A DNA stretch of 43,799 nt. Source: an uncultured Ruminococcus sp. Lineage in GTDB: Bacteria > Bacillota > Clostridia > Oscillospirales > Ruminococcaceae. Position numbers and translations under genes: made by a program. The notes under the pieces were generated by a model, which saw nothing but the letters and a program-made list of their open reading frames with translations, was not told the DNA's origin and made no database searches. The stretch lies in the NCBI GenBank assembly GCA_902788785.1, contig CADALT010000037.1:1-43799 (forward strand), read 5' to 3'. Below, piece by piece: positions 24,295 through 32,560 of this stretch; positions within the stretch are counted from its first letter, which is position 1; each line of letters starts with the position of its first letter.

Positions 24295-25113
24295 TCATTC
24301 CTCCCGTCCGGACATCTCCCACAGGAAGATAGTAGCCGCAGCCGCCGCATTCAGCGAGTCGATATGCCGCCCTTTCATGGCTATGGAAACTTTGTCTCTG
24401 CACATCTCCACATGGGCTTTCGGTATCCCTCTGCCCTCGTTGCCGATGACCACAGCGCAGCCCTTTGAGAAGTCGTACTTCATCACATTCATGCCGCCCT
24501 CTATCACCGCCGCAGCCGTAGGTATACCCTTTAGTGCGAAAGTCTCTGCGACCCTCTCAAAGTCCTTCTCCACGAAAATATCCACCCTCGGCATACTTCC
24601 CACTGCCGACCTTACGGTCTTGGGATTATACAGGTCAACACAGTTGCCTGCAAGCACTATACCGTCCAGTCCCATAGCATCACAGGTACGTATCATCGTC
24701 CCAAGATTGCCGGGGTCCTGCAAATCGTCCAGTATCAGGTACTTGCCCCCTGCTTTCAGCGCCTCCTCCGAGAACGGCTTATCCATGCACTTCGCCGCCA
24801 CGAATATTCCCTGACAGCTGTCGGTATCGCTTATCTTGTCGGCTATCTCACGGGTTATGACGAATATCTTGTTTTCGCCCAGTTTTTCAAGCTTCTCGGG
24901 GAACCACTCCAGCTCATTATCGAAAGTGCCCTCAACATAATACACACCCTCAACGCTGATGATGCCGCCGTTCTCCACATCATCGAGCACCGCATCGACA
25001 CAGCCCCTTATGCCCTCTATGACAAAAAGCCCGTTTTCACGGCGATATCTGCGATTTGAATACAGCTTCGCCAGCTGTTTTATCCTCGGGTTATCTTTAG
25101 ATGTGATGACCAT
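24295..25113 (-). CDS. TrmH/SpoU-family RNA 2'-O-methyltransferase
   Basis: The 272-aa protein has a TrmH/RlmB-type architecture: an N-terminal SpoU substrate-binding domain (KDNPRIKQLAKLYSNRRYRRENGLFVIEG) and a C-terminal knotted methyltransferase domain. The latter has motif 1 LDDLQDPGNLGTMIRT near 147-162, motif 2 VVIGNEGRGIPK near 218-229 and motif 3 SIAMKGRHIDSLNAAAA near 240-257. It methylates a ribose in rRNA or tRNA; the exact site cannot be read from sequence. It heads a run with dprA and topA. A weak promoter-like pair lies in the AT-rich 25140-25200 stretch. Confidence 0.9.
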   Translation of the reverse strand: MVITSKDNPRIKQLAKLYSNRRYRRENGLFVIEGIRGCVDAVLDDVENGGIISVEGVYYVEGTFDNELEWFPEKLEKLGENKIFVITREIADKISDTDSCQGIFVAAKCMDKPFSEEALKAGGKYLILDDLQDPGNLGTMIRTCDAMGLDGIVLAGNCVDLYNPKTVRSAVGSMPRVDIFVEKDFERVAETFALKGIPTAAAVIEGGMNVMKYDFSKGCAVVIGNEGRGIPKAHVEMCRDKVSIAMKGRHIDSLNAAAAATIFLWEMSGREE

Positions 25114-25219
25114 GCCGACACTCTCCCATTAGTGATAATAAACAAACAAAATAAACATCAGCGTAATAATTTGTACAAATATTACAAATTAGTTACAAAC
25201 CGACACCTTCCTCATTATA

Positions 25220-25262
25220 GAACAAAACACGCATAGCCGATCGACCGGCCTGCGTGTTTTTA
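25220..25262 (-). terminator. Terminator of the infC-rpmI-rplT operon
   Basis: Ten-base arms (25224-25233 with 25251-25260) and an inner GCCG/CGGC stem are followed on the minus strand by TTTTGTTC. It lies 8-45 bp past the rplT stop and separates the ribosomal operon from the methyltransferase gene. Confidence 0.85.
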
Positions 25263-25267
25263 CGATA

Positions 25268-25621
25268 TTAAAGAGCTGCCTTAGCCTGCTCAACGATTGC
25301 TGTGAAACCTGCGGGGTCGCTGATAGCGATCTCGGAAAGCATCTTTCTGTTCAGGTTGATGCCTGCCTTGTTAACGCCGTTCATGAATGTCGAGTAGTTG
25401 ATGCCGTTCATCTTGCAAGCAGCGGAGATTCTTGTGATCCAGAGTCTTCTGAAATCTCTCTTTCTCTGCTTTCTGCCGATGTAAGCATACTGACCGGACT
25501 TCATCACAGCCTGCTTAGCCATCTTGAAATGCTTGCTCTTAGCGCCGAAGTAACCCTTGGCGAGCTTCAGTGTCTTATTTCTTCTCTTACGAGTCATCAT
25601 TGCTCCCTTAACACGAGCCAT
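25268..25621 (-). CDS. rplT: 50S ribosomal protein L20
   Basis: The 117-aa basic protein is bL20, needed early in 50S assembly and, in Firmicutes, the repressor of its own operon. It starts [16 protein letters not shown], the usual N-terminus, and ends with the globular domain [28 protein letters not shown]. It is last in infC-rpmI-rplT with a strong terminator after it. The leader before infC has a terminator-like hairpin that could be its binding and control site. Confidence 0.98.
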   Translation of the reverse strand: MARVKGAMMTRKRRNKTLKLAKGYFGAKSKHFKMAKQAVMKSGQYAYIGRKQRKRDFRRLWITRISAACKMNGINYSTFMNGVNKAGINLNRKMLSEIAISDPAGFTAIVEQAKAAL

Positions 25622-25672
25622 AGTTATAACCTCCTAGAATATTCTTAAAAATCAACGTCCCTACAACTCGTA

Positions 25673-25873
25673 TTACTTCTTGTAAGGGATAAGTGCCTTT
25701 ACGTTTGCGATATTTGTATCGTCAGCGTATGCAGCGCCTCTGAGGATCCTCTTCCTCTTGTGATCCTTCTGTGTGAGTCTGTGTCTCTTATTTGTGTGCT
25801 GGAACTTTACCTTGCCGGTGCCTGTTACCTTGAAACGCTTCTTTGCACCGGAATGTGTCTTGATCTTAGGCAT
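25673..25873 (-). CDS. rpmI: 50S ribosomal protein L35
   Basis: The 66-aa basic protein is bL35, starting [20 protein letters not shown] and containing [13 protein letters not shown], both typical. It is second in the infC-rpmI-rplT operon, 23 bp after infC and 51 bp before rplT. Confidence 0.98.
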   Translation of the reverse strand: MPKIKTHSGAKKRFKVTGTGKVKFQHTNKRHRLTQKDHKRKRILRGAAYADDTNIANVKALIPYKK

Positions 25874-25896
25874 TTGATTTATCCTCCTTATTAAGT

Positions 25897-26415
25897 TTAC
25901 TTGCCTGCTTTAGGCGCAACGAACATTACCAGGCTGCGCCCTTCCATCTTGGAAGGCTTATCAACAACGCCGACCTCAGATACAGCTTCCTTGAATTTCA
26001 CAAGCAGCTCCTCACCGAACTGTGGATGAGCAACAGTACGCTTGCGGAACCTTACGGATACCTTCAGCTTATCTCCGCCTTTGAGGAACTTTATTGCCTG
26101 ATTGACCTTTGTCTCAAAGTCATGAGTGTCGATCGTGGATGACATCCTGATCTCCTTTACTTCAATGACCTTCTGGTTCTTTCTCGCTTCCTTCTCACGC
26201 TTCTGCTGCTCGAACAGGAATTTGCCGTAATCCATGATCCTGCACACGGGCGGCGCAGCCTGAGGAGCGATCTTTACCAGGTCAAGATCCTTTTCAAATG
26301 CGATCTTCAGCGCCTCATCAGCACTGAGTATACCGAGCTGTGTTCCGTCAACGTCGATGACCCTGAGTTCCTTGTCTCTGATCTCTTCGTTGATCTGATG
26401 TTCTTTGCTGCTAAT
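25897..26415 (-). CDS. infC: Translation initiation factor IF-3 (AUU start)
   Basis: The 172-aa factor keeps 30S subunits free and checks start codons. The N-domain begins near [23 protein letters not shown] and the C-domain includes [18 protein letters not shown]; the linker is the basic [12 protein letters not shown]. No ATG suits the N-terminus. GGAGGTG lies 7 nt before an ATT codon (26415) and only 1 nt before an in-frame TTG (26421), so ATT is the likely start. AUU starts on infC are known in Escherichia coli and Bacillus-group species and let IF-3 limit its own synthesis. It heads the infC-rpmI-rplT operon. Confidence 0.93.
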   Translation of the reverse strand: MSSKEHQINEEIRDKELRVIDVDGTQLGILSADEALKIAFEKDLDLVKIAPQAAPPVCRIMDYGKFLFEQQKREKEARKNQKVIEVKEIRMSSTIDTHDFETKVNQAIKFLKGGDKLKVSVRFRKRTVAHPQFGEELLVKFKEAVSEVGVVDKPSKMEGRSLVMFVAPKAGK

Positions 26416-26581
26416 AGTCAAGCACCTCCAATATAAAATTTAAACGGGCACAGAAAATTCCGTACCCGTAATGATATCGATATCTAAGGATAATGCCTGC
26501 ATCATCCCAAAATTTCATCATTGCGACCTCTTCACTGCCCAAGGCGTTTGAGGTGAGAACGGAGTGTTCTGCTTTGTTTAC
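26416..26581 (-). promoter_or_regulatory. infC leader with attenuator-like hairpin
   Basis: The predicted leader is about 165 nt. Close to infC an 8-bp stem (26462-26469 with 26444-26451 on the minus strand, loop of 10) is followed by TTAAATTTTATATT, a weak terminator. In Bacillus subtilis the equivalent leader is folded by L20 into a terminator. Upstream GATATCGATATC gives a second small palindrome. Whether this is an L20-type leader would need a covariance-model search. Confidence 0.55.
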
Positions 26582-26587
26582 CAGAGT

Positions 26588-26616
26588 ATTATACCACCTT
26601 TTCTCCGATTTGTCAA
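26588..26616 (-). promoter_or_regulatory. Perfect consensus promoter for infC-rpmI-rplT
   Basis: Minus strand TTGACA (26611-26616), 17-bp spacer, TATAAT (26588-26593). It lies directly next to the 95-bp repeat array, whose first unit begins 20 bp further upstream. Confidence 0.85.
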
Positions 26617-26635
26617 TACCCTTTCCAAAATTTTT

Positions 26636-27083
26636 CCCTAGCCCGGGTCACCAACTCGTCACATTGTTTTGCTTAACGGCATATATAGGCGCTCGGTAGC
26701 CCAACATAGCTTGTCGCCGCAGGTAGTTTACCCTAGCCCGGGTCGCCAATTCGTCACATTGTTTTGCTTAACGGCATATATAGGCGCTCGGTAGCTATCA
26801 ATAGCTTGTCGCCACAAGTAGTTTACCCTAGCCCGGGACGCCGATTCGTTACGTTGTTTTGTTTAATAGATAAAACAGGCGCTCGGTAGCCCAACATAGC
26901 TTGTCGCCACAGGTAGTTTTCCCTAGCCCGGGTCGCCAATTCGTCACATTGTTTTGTTTAATAGATAAAACAGGCGCTCGGTAGCCCAACACAGCTTGTC
27001 GCCGCAGGTAGTTTTCCCTAGCCCGGGACGCCGATTCGTCACATTGTTTTGCTTAACGGCATATATAGGCGCTCGGTAGCCAA
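26636..27083. repeat. Tandem array of 95-bp units (four full, one partial)
   Basis: Units begin with CCCTAGCCCGGG at 26636, 26731, 26826, 26921 and 27016, exactly 95 bp apart; the fifth loses similarity near 27083. Within each unit are an invariant GGCGCTCGGTAGC block, a TTCGTNACNTTGTTTTG block and a CTTGTCGCC block. Two versions of a central 17-bp segment exist: GCTTAACGGCATATATA in units 1, 2 and 5, and GTTTAATAGATAAAACA in units 3 and 4. No reading frame spans the array, and no promoter-like pair was found inside the unit. It fills the gap between prfC and the infC promoter. The function is unknown. Confidence 0.95.
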
Positions 27084-27114
27084 GCTGTCCAACTGCCCTG
27101 TCAGCAATTATGAA

Positions 27115-28722
27115 TCACTGCAAAGCACCTCTGTTGAATTCGGAAAGCTCAAGACCCTCGTTCTTTTCCAGAGCCCAGCGTATGTTCCATTCACTGGTGA
27201 AAAGCAGCAGATAGTTGCCCCTGAAATCCTGTACGAGCTTCGTATCGCTGGATAATTTCAGCTTCTTTACGTCAATATCCTCGTTGTCTATCCACCTGAT
27301 GTGCGAATAGGATAAGCTCTCCTTGAAGAGCTCAACATTGTATTCGTTCTTCATGCGGTACTCGAAAACTTCCAGCTGCAATACGCCCACAACGCCGATG
27401 ATGACCTCTTCCATACCTGTCTCGGGCTCCTGGAAGATCTGTATCGCACCCTCCTGCGCTATCTGGGTCGCACCCTTAACGAACTGCTTGCGCTTCAGGG
27501 TGTCCTTCTGGCGCACTCTCATGAAGTGTTCGGGCGCAAAGGTCGGTATGGGCTCGAACTCGAACTTGCGCTTTGGCGAGCATATGGTGTCGCCTATGGA
27601 GAATATGCCGGGGTCGAACACACCGATGATGTCGCCCGCATAAGCCTCATCGATTATCTCACGCTCCTGCGCCATTATCTGCTGTGGCTGAGAAAGGCGC
27701 ATCTTCTTGTTGCCCTGAACGTGCAGCACGTCCATATCCTTGTCAAACTTGCCCGAGCATACTCTCAGGAAAGTTATCCTGTCTCTGTGTGCCTTGTTCA
27801 TGTTAGCCTGTATCTTGAATACAAAAGCCGAGAAATCCTCGGAGAACGGGTCTATCAAACCTTCGCTGGACATTCTCGCCATGGGCGAAGTCGTCATCTC
27901 CAGGAAACGCTCCAGGAAAGGCTCAACACCGAAGTTAGTAAGCGCCGAACCGAAGAACACAGGCGAAAGCTCGCCCTTGCGTACCTTTTCTATATCAAAC
28001 TCATAGCTTGCGCCGTCAAGCAGCTCGATATCGTCCGAAAGTGTCTGATGAAGGTTCTCGCCCAGCATATCATCAAGTGCAGGGTCCGAAAGCTCCACTT
28101 CCTCCATCGCTACCTTGTGCTTGCCGAAAGCCATCTCGGAATCGCTGCTGAAAGAGATTATGTGCTTGTTATCCCTGTCGTAAACGCCCTTGAACTCCTT
28201 GCCGCAGCCTATGGGCCAGTTTACGGGATAGGTCTGTATGCCCAGTTCGCTCTCGATCTGCTCGATGAGGTCAAAGGGGTTGCGTGCCTCTCTGTCCATC
28301 TTATTGATGAAAGTGAATATGGGTATATGGCGCATAACGCAGACCTTGAACAGCTTTCTGGTCTGGTTCTCAACACCCTTTGAAGCATCTATGACCATGA
28401 CCGCAGAATCCGCCGCCATAAGGGTACGGTATGTATCCTCCGAGAAGTCCTGATGTCCGGGGGTATCCAGTATGTTTATGCAGTAGCCCTCGTACTGGAA
28501 CTGCATTACCGATGATGTTACAGAGATACCTCTCTGCTTTTCTATCTCCATCCAGTCCGAAACTGCATGGCGTGAATTCTTCTTGCCCTTTACAGCACCT
28601 GCCTGTGCGATAGCACCGCCGTACAGCAAAAACTTTTCGGTCAGTGTGGTCTTACCTGCGTCAGGGTGAGAAATTATCGCAAAGGTACGCCTGCGGTTGA
28701 TCTCTTCTTTCAAGCTAGCCAA
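27115..28722 (-). CDS. prfC: Peptide chain release factor 3
   Basis: The 535-aa GTPase removes RF1/RF2 from the ribosome after termination. G1 is SHPDAGKTTLTEK at 18-30, the switch region has KQRGISVTSSVMQF near 62-75, G3 is LDTPGHQDFSEDTYR near 84-98 and G4 FINKMDRE near 138-145. The C-terminal domain includes GVLQLEVFEYRMKNEY near 445. The start is TTG with GGAGG 8 nt upstream; no ATG fits the family N-terminus (MASLKEEINRRRTFAIISH). It has its own promoter; no clear terminator follows, and the 95-bp repeat array begins about 30 bp downstream. Confidence 0.97.
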   Translation of the reverse strand: MASLKEEINRRRTFAIISHPDAGKTTLTEKFLLYGGAIAQAGAVKGKKNSRHAVSDWMEIEKQRGISVTSSVMQFQYEGYCINILDTPGHQDFSEDTYRTLMAADSAVMVIDASKGVENQTRKLFKVCVMRHIPIFTFINKMDREARNPFDLIEQIESELGIQTYPVNWPIGCGKEFKGVYDRDNKHIISFSSDSEMAFGKHKVAMEEVELSDPALDDMLGENLHQTLSDDIELLDGASYEFDIEKVRKGELSPVFFGSALTNFGVEPFLERFLEMTTSPMARMSSEGLIDPFSEDFSAFVFKIQANMNKAHRDRITFLRVCSGKFDKDMDVLHVQGNKKMRLSQPQQIMAQEREIIDEAYAGDIIGVFDPGIFSIGDTICSPKRKFEFEPIPTFAPEHFMRVRQKDTLKRKQFVKGATQIAQEGAIQIFQEPETGMEEVIIGVVGVLQLEVFEYRMKNEYNVELFKESLSYSHIRWIDNEDIDVKKLKLSSDTKLVQDFRGNYLLLFTSEWNIRWALEKNEGLELSEFNRGALQ

Positions 28723-28766
28723 TTTTACTTCCTCCGTTTCAAAGTCACAAAGTCACATACTTAATT

Positions 28767-28795
28767 AGTATACCACACTTTCATCAATATTACAA
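28767..28795 (-). promoter_or_regulatory. Promoter for prfC
   Basis: Minus strand -35 TTGTAA (28790-28795), 17-bp spacer and -10 TATACT (28767-28772) with the extended TGG element. The 28796-28891 stretch upstream shows nothing recognisable. Confidence 0.6.
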
Positions 28796-28891
28796 TTGCG
28801 CACAGCTAAAAATTTCAGCGCTCACAGCAAGCATTTCTGGTATAAAAACACCATTTTCCCCCACCACAGCCTATCTTCCGCCGCAAAAAAA

Positions 28892-28978
28892 GAGTGAATA
28901 GTCAATCCACCACCAAAGGCGATACCTTAACTATCCACTGTTCACTTTTCATTATTCGTTATTCACTCAGCAGGCACC
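28892..28978 (-). terminator. Terminator-like element with GAGTGAATA inverted ends
   Basis: The 87-bp element starts and ends with the 9-bp inverted repeat GAGTGAATA/TATTCACTC and contains several related TGAATA/AGTGAAC blocks. On the minus strand it is followed by TTTTTTT, so it can end the transcript of the gene at 29000. Its composition resembles small dispersed repeats of Clostridia, so it may be a mobile element that doubles as a terminator. Confidence 0.6.
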
Positions 28979-28999
28979 GCTTTAGCCCTGCGTTTTTTC

Positions 29000-29512
29000 T
29001 CACCTGTCATCTATTATCGACTTCACAGGCGCAGTCTCACGCATATGTCTGTCCTGCCTGTATTCCTTTATCTGCACGACCATCGCCCATACCGCAAGCC
29101 CGAGGGCTATCACCGCCACCAGCGCCAGCGGATAGAGGTGCAGCATATATTCTCTGTCCATCAGCACAAGGTCTGCCCCGACCGAGTGCGTGTCCAGCTT
29201 TTTCCTTATCATGATGACGATGTGGTGCGCACCCCTGAAATGTACGAACGCCCCTGCCGCCGCCTGTATGAACGATAAATAGTACCGTCTGAAAAATGCC
29301 GTCGCTATCCCCGATGACACCAGTACAGTGCCGGCCGACAGCGCCGCCGATACCCGACGAGGTGCTTCAAAACTACCGTTTGATATGAGCATCAGCACCG
29401 TACCCGTATAAAAAACGCCCGAGTATATAAATGGTATCAGCATCAGCAGCTTCGCCGCATTCACGAGCGCAGGTTCTTTATGAACTATCTTTTCACTGTC
29501 TTTTTTTGACAT
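29000..29512 (-). CDS. Membrane protein, 170 aa
   Basis: I do not recognise the family. After a polar start (MSKKDSEKIVHKEPALVNAAK) there are four membrane segments at about 22-45, 55-75, 82-103 and 127-150, then a basic cytoplasmic tail. Its frame is open far upstream, but the ATG at 29512 has GAGGT at 6 nt and the promoter at 29552-29580 lies inside the longer frame, so the short form is right. It is monocistronic and divergent from spoIVB. Confidence 0.7.
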   Translation of the reverse strand: MSKKDSEKIVHKEPALVNAAKLLMLIPFIYSGVFYTGTVLMLISNGSFEAPRRVSAALSAGTVLVSSGIATAFFRRYYLSFIQAAAGAFVHFRGAHHIVIMIRKKLDTHSVGADLVLMDREYMLHLYPLALVAVIALGLAVWAMVVQIKEYRQDRHMRETAPVKSIIDDR

Positions 29513-29551
29513 GATATACCTCTTGTTTATAATATAATTTTCCTGATGAAC

Positions 29552-29580
29552 ATTATAACACGATATAACCAAGTTTTCAA
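29552..29580 (-). promoter_or_regulatory. Promoter for the 170-aa membrane protein
   Basis: Minus strand -35 TTGAAA (29575-29580), 17-bp spacer, -10 TATAAT (29552-29557). The 29581-29757 stretch toward spoIVB holds no SigA-like promoter I trust; a late sporulation sigma factor could act there. Confidence 0.65.
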
Positions 29581-29757
29581 GGGCATTATCGTAATCGGAA
29601 TAAAATATATGTCGTTTTATATAATCGACATTTTGAAGATTATACCGTTTCTTCCATAGCAAATAATACTTGCTCTGCCGACGTATCATTTAAGCATTGC
29701 CTGTCAAAAATACTATTGAAATAAACCCGATCATAAAAAAAGGATAGTGATAACGAA

Positions 29758-30954
29758 ATGATAAAAAACTTTAAGACATTCATTCGCACGACCGCTGCGG
29801 TCACAGGACTTGCAATGCTGTGTACCCTCGGCACGGCAGGCTTTTATGAGCGCACTCTGCCCGACAGCTACCACGTCGATACAGGCGGCACCCTCATGCT
29901 CGATACATTTTTTAAAATAACCGCCGATCAAAAGCCCGATACCTGCACCGTAGCCCTCAGAGAGGTATCGGGCAGCAGTGCCCACGCCTCCGATGCCAGG
30001 CTGATGCTTTTTAACAGCATTCCCGTCAAGTCCGTGACCTCCACCGCCGCCCCCAGACCAAAGCTCGTCCCCTGCGGCGAGACCTTCGGCATAAAGCTCC
30101 TTACCGACGGCGTGATCGTCGCAGACCTCTCAAAAGTCGGCAAACGCTGTCCTGCCAGCGAATGCGGCATCCGCAAGGGTGATATAATTATTTCCATCAA
30201 CGGCGAAATTATACGCTCCAACAGCGATGCCGCCCAAGCGGTCAAAGCTTCACGCAGCGGCGAATGTAAAGTTCGCCTGCGCCGTGAGGGTGTCGAGCAG
30301 ACCCTTACTCTTATCCCCGAATACAGCGAGGGCAGCTACAAGGCAGGTATGTGGGTGCGTGACTCTTCCGCAGGCATAGGCACCCTCACCTTTTATAACG
30401 AAACCACAGGCACATTCGGCGGACTCGGTCATCCCGTCTGCGATGCCGACACCAAGGAGCTTCTGCCGCTGTCTCAAGGCGCAGTGGGCGATATAAAGAT
30501 AACGGGCATGATCCCTTCCTCCGAGGGCAGCCCGGGTCAGCTTCTGGGCGAGTTTTCGGGCAATAAAACTTTAGGCGAGATAACCCTCAACTGTGAAGAC
30601 GGTCTTTTCGGCAGACTGTTCAGCCCTCCCGACGATAAGCAAGCCGTCGAGCTTGCCTACAAGCAGGAAGTAAAATGCGGTGCCGCCCAGATATTCTGCT
30701 CCCTTGACGGACAAGCCCCCAAAGCTTATTCTGTGGAGATAGAAAGCATCGACCTCTCCGATGATGCCGTCCACGATATGGTCATACACGTCACCGACCG
30801 CAGGCTTTTAGATGCCGCAGGCGGTATAGTGCAGGGCATGAGCGGTTCTCCCGTGATACAAAACGGCAGGCTCGCAGGGGCAGTCACACACGTTTTCATA
30901 GATGACCCCACCCGAGGCTACGGCATATTCGCCGAGGAGATGGCTAAGCACTAA
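29758..30954 (+). CDS. spoIVB: SpoIVB peptidase
   Basis: The 398-aa serine protease (peptidase family S55) is made in the forespore and cleaves SpoIVFA, releasing the SigK activation signal to the mother cell. A signal-anchor segment (about 9-30) is followed by a PDZ domain (about 110-185, GIRKGDIIISING). The protease domain follows with GLGHPVCDAD (His near 225) and GIVQGMSGSPVIQNG (catalytic Ser near 364). The final AGAVTHVFIDDPTRGYGIFAE is characteristic. AAAGGAT lies before the ATG. It precedes spoIIAA by 85 bp; in Bacillus it instead neighbours spo0A and recN. Confidence 0.95.
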   Translation: MIKNFKTFIRTTAAVTGLAMLCTLGTAGFYERTLPDSYHVDTGGTLMLDTFFKITADQKPDTCTVALREVSGSSAHASDARLMLFNSIPVKSVTSTAAPRPKLVPCGETFGIKLLTDGVIVADLSKVGKRCPASECGIRKGDIIISINGEIIRSNSDAAQAVKASRSGECKVRLRREGVEQTLTLIPEYSEGSYKAGMWVRDSSAGIGTLTFYNETTGTFGGLGHPVCDADTKELLPLSQGAVGDIKITGMIPSSEGSPGQLLGEFSGNKTLGEITLNCEDGLFGRLFSPPDDKQAVELAYKQEVKCGAAQIFCSLDGQAPKAYSVEIESIDLSDDAVHDMVIHVTDRRLLDAAGGIVQGMSGSPVIQNGRLAGAVTHVFIDDPTRGYGIFAEEMAKH

Positions 30955-31039
30955 ATTTACCCCGACAAAACGACATGATTTTCTTTCGATATGAGCTATA
31001 ATATCACTATCGCAAAACAGACAGAAAGGACTGAACGAT

Positions 31040-31426
31040 ATGACAGAGATAATGACCATGGGCAAAGTCACCGCCGCCTATATAAGCGGCGACCTTGACC
31101 ATCATTCTGCCGCACAGATACGCAGCGAGATAGACCGTGAGATAGCCGATAAGCACCCCAAGCGCCTTATCATCGACTTTGCGGGCGTAACTTTCATGGA
31201 CAGCTCGGGCATAGGACTTATCATGGGCAGGTACAAGCTTATGAGCGCTTCGGGCGGAGATGTTATAGTCTCCCGTCCGCCTGCCTACATAAAAAAGGTA
31301 CTAAAGCTCGCAGGCATCGACCGCTTAGCCCCCGTCTACGATAAAGCAGACGGTATACTCCCCCGTGAATATCATAAAGAAAAGGAGGTCACTCCCATTG
31401 AGCAGACGACCACTCAAAGCCATTAA
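31040..31426 (+). CDS. spoIIAA: Anti-sigma F factor antagonist SpoIIAA
   Basis: The 128-aa STAS-domain protein binds SpoIIAB and frees SigF when unphosphorylated. The phosphorylation site lies in FMDSSGIGLIMGRY, with the equivalent of Ser58 at residue 56. The start has AAAGGA 9 nt before the ATG. The last 29 bases overlap the spoIIAB reading frame, so the C-terminal tail (EKEVTPIEQTTTQSH) is longer and more polar than in Bacillus. The order spoIIAA-spoIIAB-sigF is the classical operon. A sporulation-type promoter is not clear to me in the 85-bp gap. Confidence 0.96.
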   Translation: MTEIMTMGKVTAAYISGDLDHHSAAQIRSEIDREIADKHPKRLIIDFAGVTFMDSSGIGLIMGRYKLMSASGGDVIVSRPPAYIKKVLKLAGIDRLAPVYDKADGILPREYHKEKEVTPIEQTTTQSH

Positions 31427-31853
31427 CGAGATGAAGCTGTGCTTTCCTGCACGTTCCGAGAACGAGCGTTTCGCCAGGATAGCCGTCAGCGGATTTCTCT
31501 CACAGCTCGACCCCAACATCGGCGAGATATCCGACATCAAGACCGCCGTTTCCGAAGCCGTCACCAATGCCATAGTCCACGGCTACCGTGACACCTCCGG
31601 CGATGTCATGATGCAGGTGAAGATACTCGAAGGCAGTCGGGTATACATAAAGATACAGGACAAAGGCTGCGGCATCGAAGATGTGCAAAAAGCCATGGAA
31701 CCCCTGTACACAGGTGCTCCCGATGAGGAGCGTGCAGGTCTGGGCTTTACCATAATGACCACCTTCATGGAAAAGGTCAGGGTCATAAGCCACCCCCACA
31801 AGGGCACCACCGTAGTCCTCGAACGCACCATACAGGGAAAGAACCGCCTATGA
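31398..31853 (+). CDS. spoIIAB: Anti-sigma F factor SpoIIAB
   Basis: The 151-aa GHKL-fold kinase holds SigF inactive and phosphorylates SpoIIAA. The N box is EAVTNAIVHGY at 53-63, G1 is DKGCGI at 88-93 and G2 AGLGFTIM at 113-120. The likely start is TTG at 31398 (MSRRPLKAINEM), because AGGAGGT lies 8 nt upstream; an earlier ATG in frame would extend further into spoIIAA without a ribosome binding site. It overlaps spoIIAA by 29 bases and sigF by 4 (ATGA), which keeps the three proteins in fixed ratio. Confidence 0.95.
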   Translation: MSRRPLKAINEMKLCFPARSENERFARIAVSGFLSQLDPNIGEISDIKTAVSEAVTNAIVHGYRDTSGDVMMQVKILEGSRVYIKIQDKGCGIEDVQKAMEPLYTGAPDEERAGLGFTIMTTFMEKVRVISHPHKGTTVVLERTIQGKNRL

Positions 31854-32509
31854 ACCGCAGCGACAGCACCGCACCCGAAGATAATCTGGGACTGGTACAC
31901 CTTTGCGCCAACCGTTTCCGTGGACGTGGCATCGAGTATGACGACCTGTACAGCGCAGGCTGCATAGGTCTGGTAAAAGCCTCACGGGCATTCGATGAAG
32001 AGCGTGGCGTTAAATTCTCCACCTATGCAGTCCCTGTGATACTGGGCGAGATAAAGCGGCTTTTCCGTGACGGCGGCACCGTAAAGGTCTCACGCACCCT
32101 TAAAGAGCTTGCCCTGAAACTCTCCCGTGAGAGCGAGATATTCCGCCGCCGCCAAGGCCGTGAGCCTACCCTTGAAGAACTGTCCGAGCTGACAGGTGCG
32201 CCAAAGGAAGATATCATCGAAGCCCTTAACGCTTCTCAGCCTGCGCTGAGCCTTACCGTCAGCGACGATGATGATAACAGCACCCAGACTGACCTGCCCG
32301 TACCTCCGCCCGATGAGGAGATAACCGACAAGCTTTCCCTGAGACAGGTCTTGAACGAGCTCTCTCCCGAGGACAGGCTGCTCATCGAACTGCGCTACTA
32401 CAAAGGTCTCACCCAGACCAAGACCGCCGAAGCCCTTGGCATGACACAGGTGCAGGTATCAAGGCGTGAAAAAAAGCTCCTGACCTTCCTGCGCTCACGG
32501 CTCATATAG
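31850..32509 (+). CDS. sigF: RNA polymerase sigma factor SigF
   Basis: The 219-aa sigma-70-family factor directs the first forespore transcription. Region 2 reads RGIEYDDLYSAGCIGLVKASRAFDEERGVKFSTYAVPVILGEIKR (about 26-70), with the DDLYSAG and KFSTYA signatures. Region 3 contains GREPTLEELSELTGAP, and region 4 ends LTQTKTAEALGMTQVQVSRREKKLL, the promoter-recognition helix-turn-helix. The N-terminus is shorter than in Bacillus (about 255 aa total there). ATGA overlap with spoIIAB. It is followed by a terminator that also serves the convergent gene. Confidence 0.96.
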   Translation: MNRSDSTAPEDNLGLVHLCANRFRGRGIEYDDLYSAGCIGLVKASRAFDEERGVKFSTYAVPVILGEIKRLFRDGGTVKVSRTLKELALKLSRESEIFRRRQGREPTLEELSELTGAPKEDIIEALNASQPALSLTVSDDDDNSTQTDLPVPPPDEEITDKLSLRQVLNELSPEDRLLIELRYYKGLTQTKTAEALGMTQVQVSRREKKLLTFLRSRLI

Positions 32510-32518
32510 ACGCACAAA

Positions 32519-32551
32519 AGCCCGAGAACAGCTTAATGCCGTCCTCGGGCT
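32519..32551. terminator. Bidirectional terminator between sigF and the CPBP gene
   Basis: Eight-bp arms AGCCCGAG (32519-32526) and CTCGGGCT (32544-32551). On the plus strand GATCTTTTA follows; on the minus strand TTTTGTGC follows. It ends both the spoIIA operon and the convergent ABC cluster. Confidence 0.8.
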
Positions 32552-32560
32552 GATCTTTTA

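Noticed and set aside
26636-27083. CRISPR array
   Set aside because: The repeating unit is 95 bp with no short constant repeat separated by unique spacers, and no cas genes are near.
29640-29757. SigF/SigG-type promoter for spoIVB
   Set aside because: A GTATC and an ATACTA occur, but their spacing (about 20-21 bp) is outside what I would accept, so no site is called.
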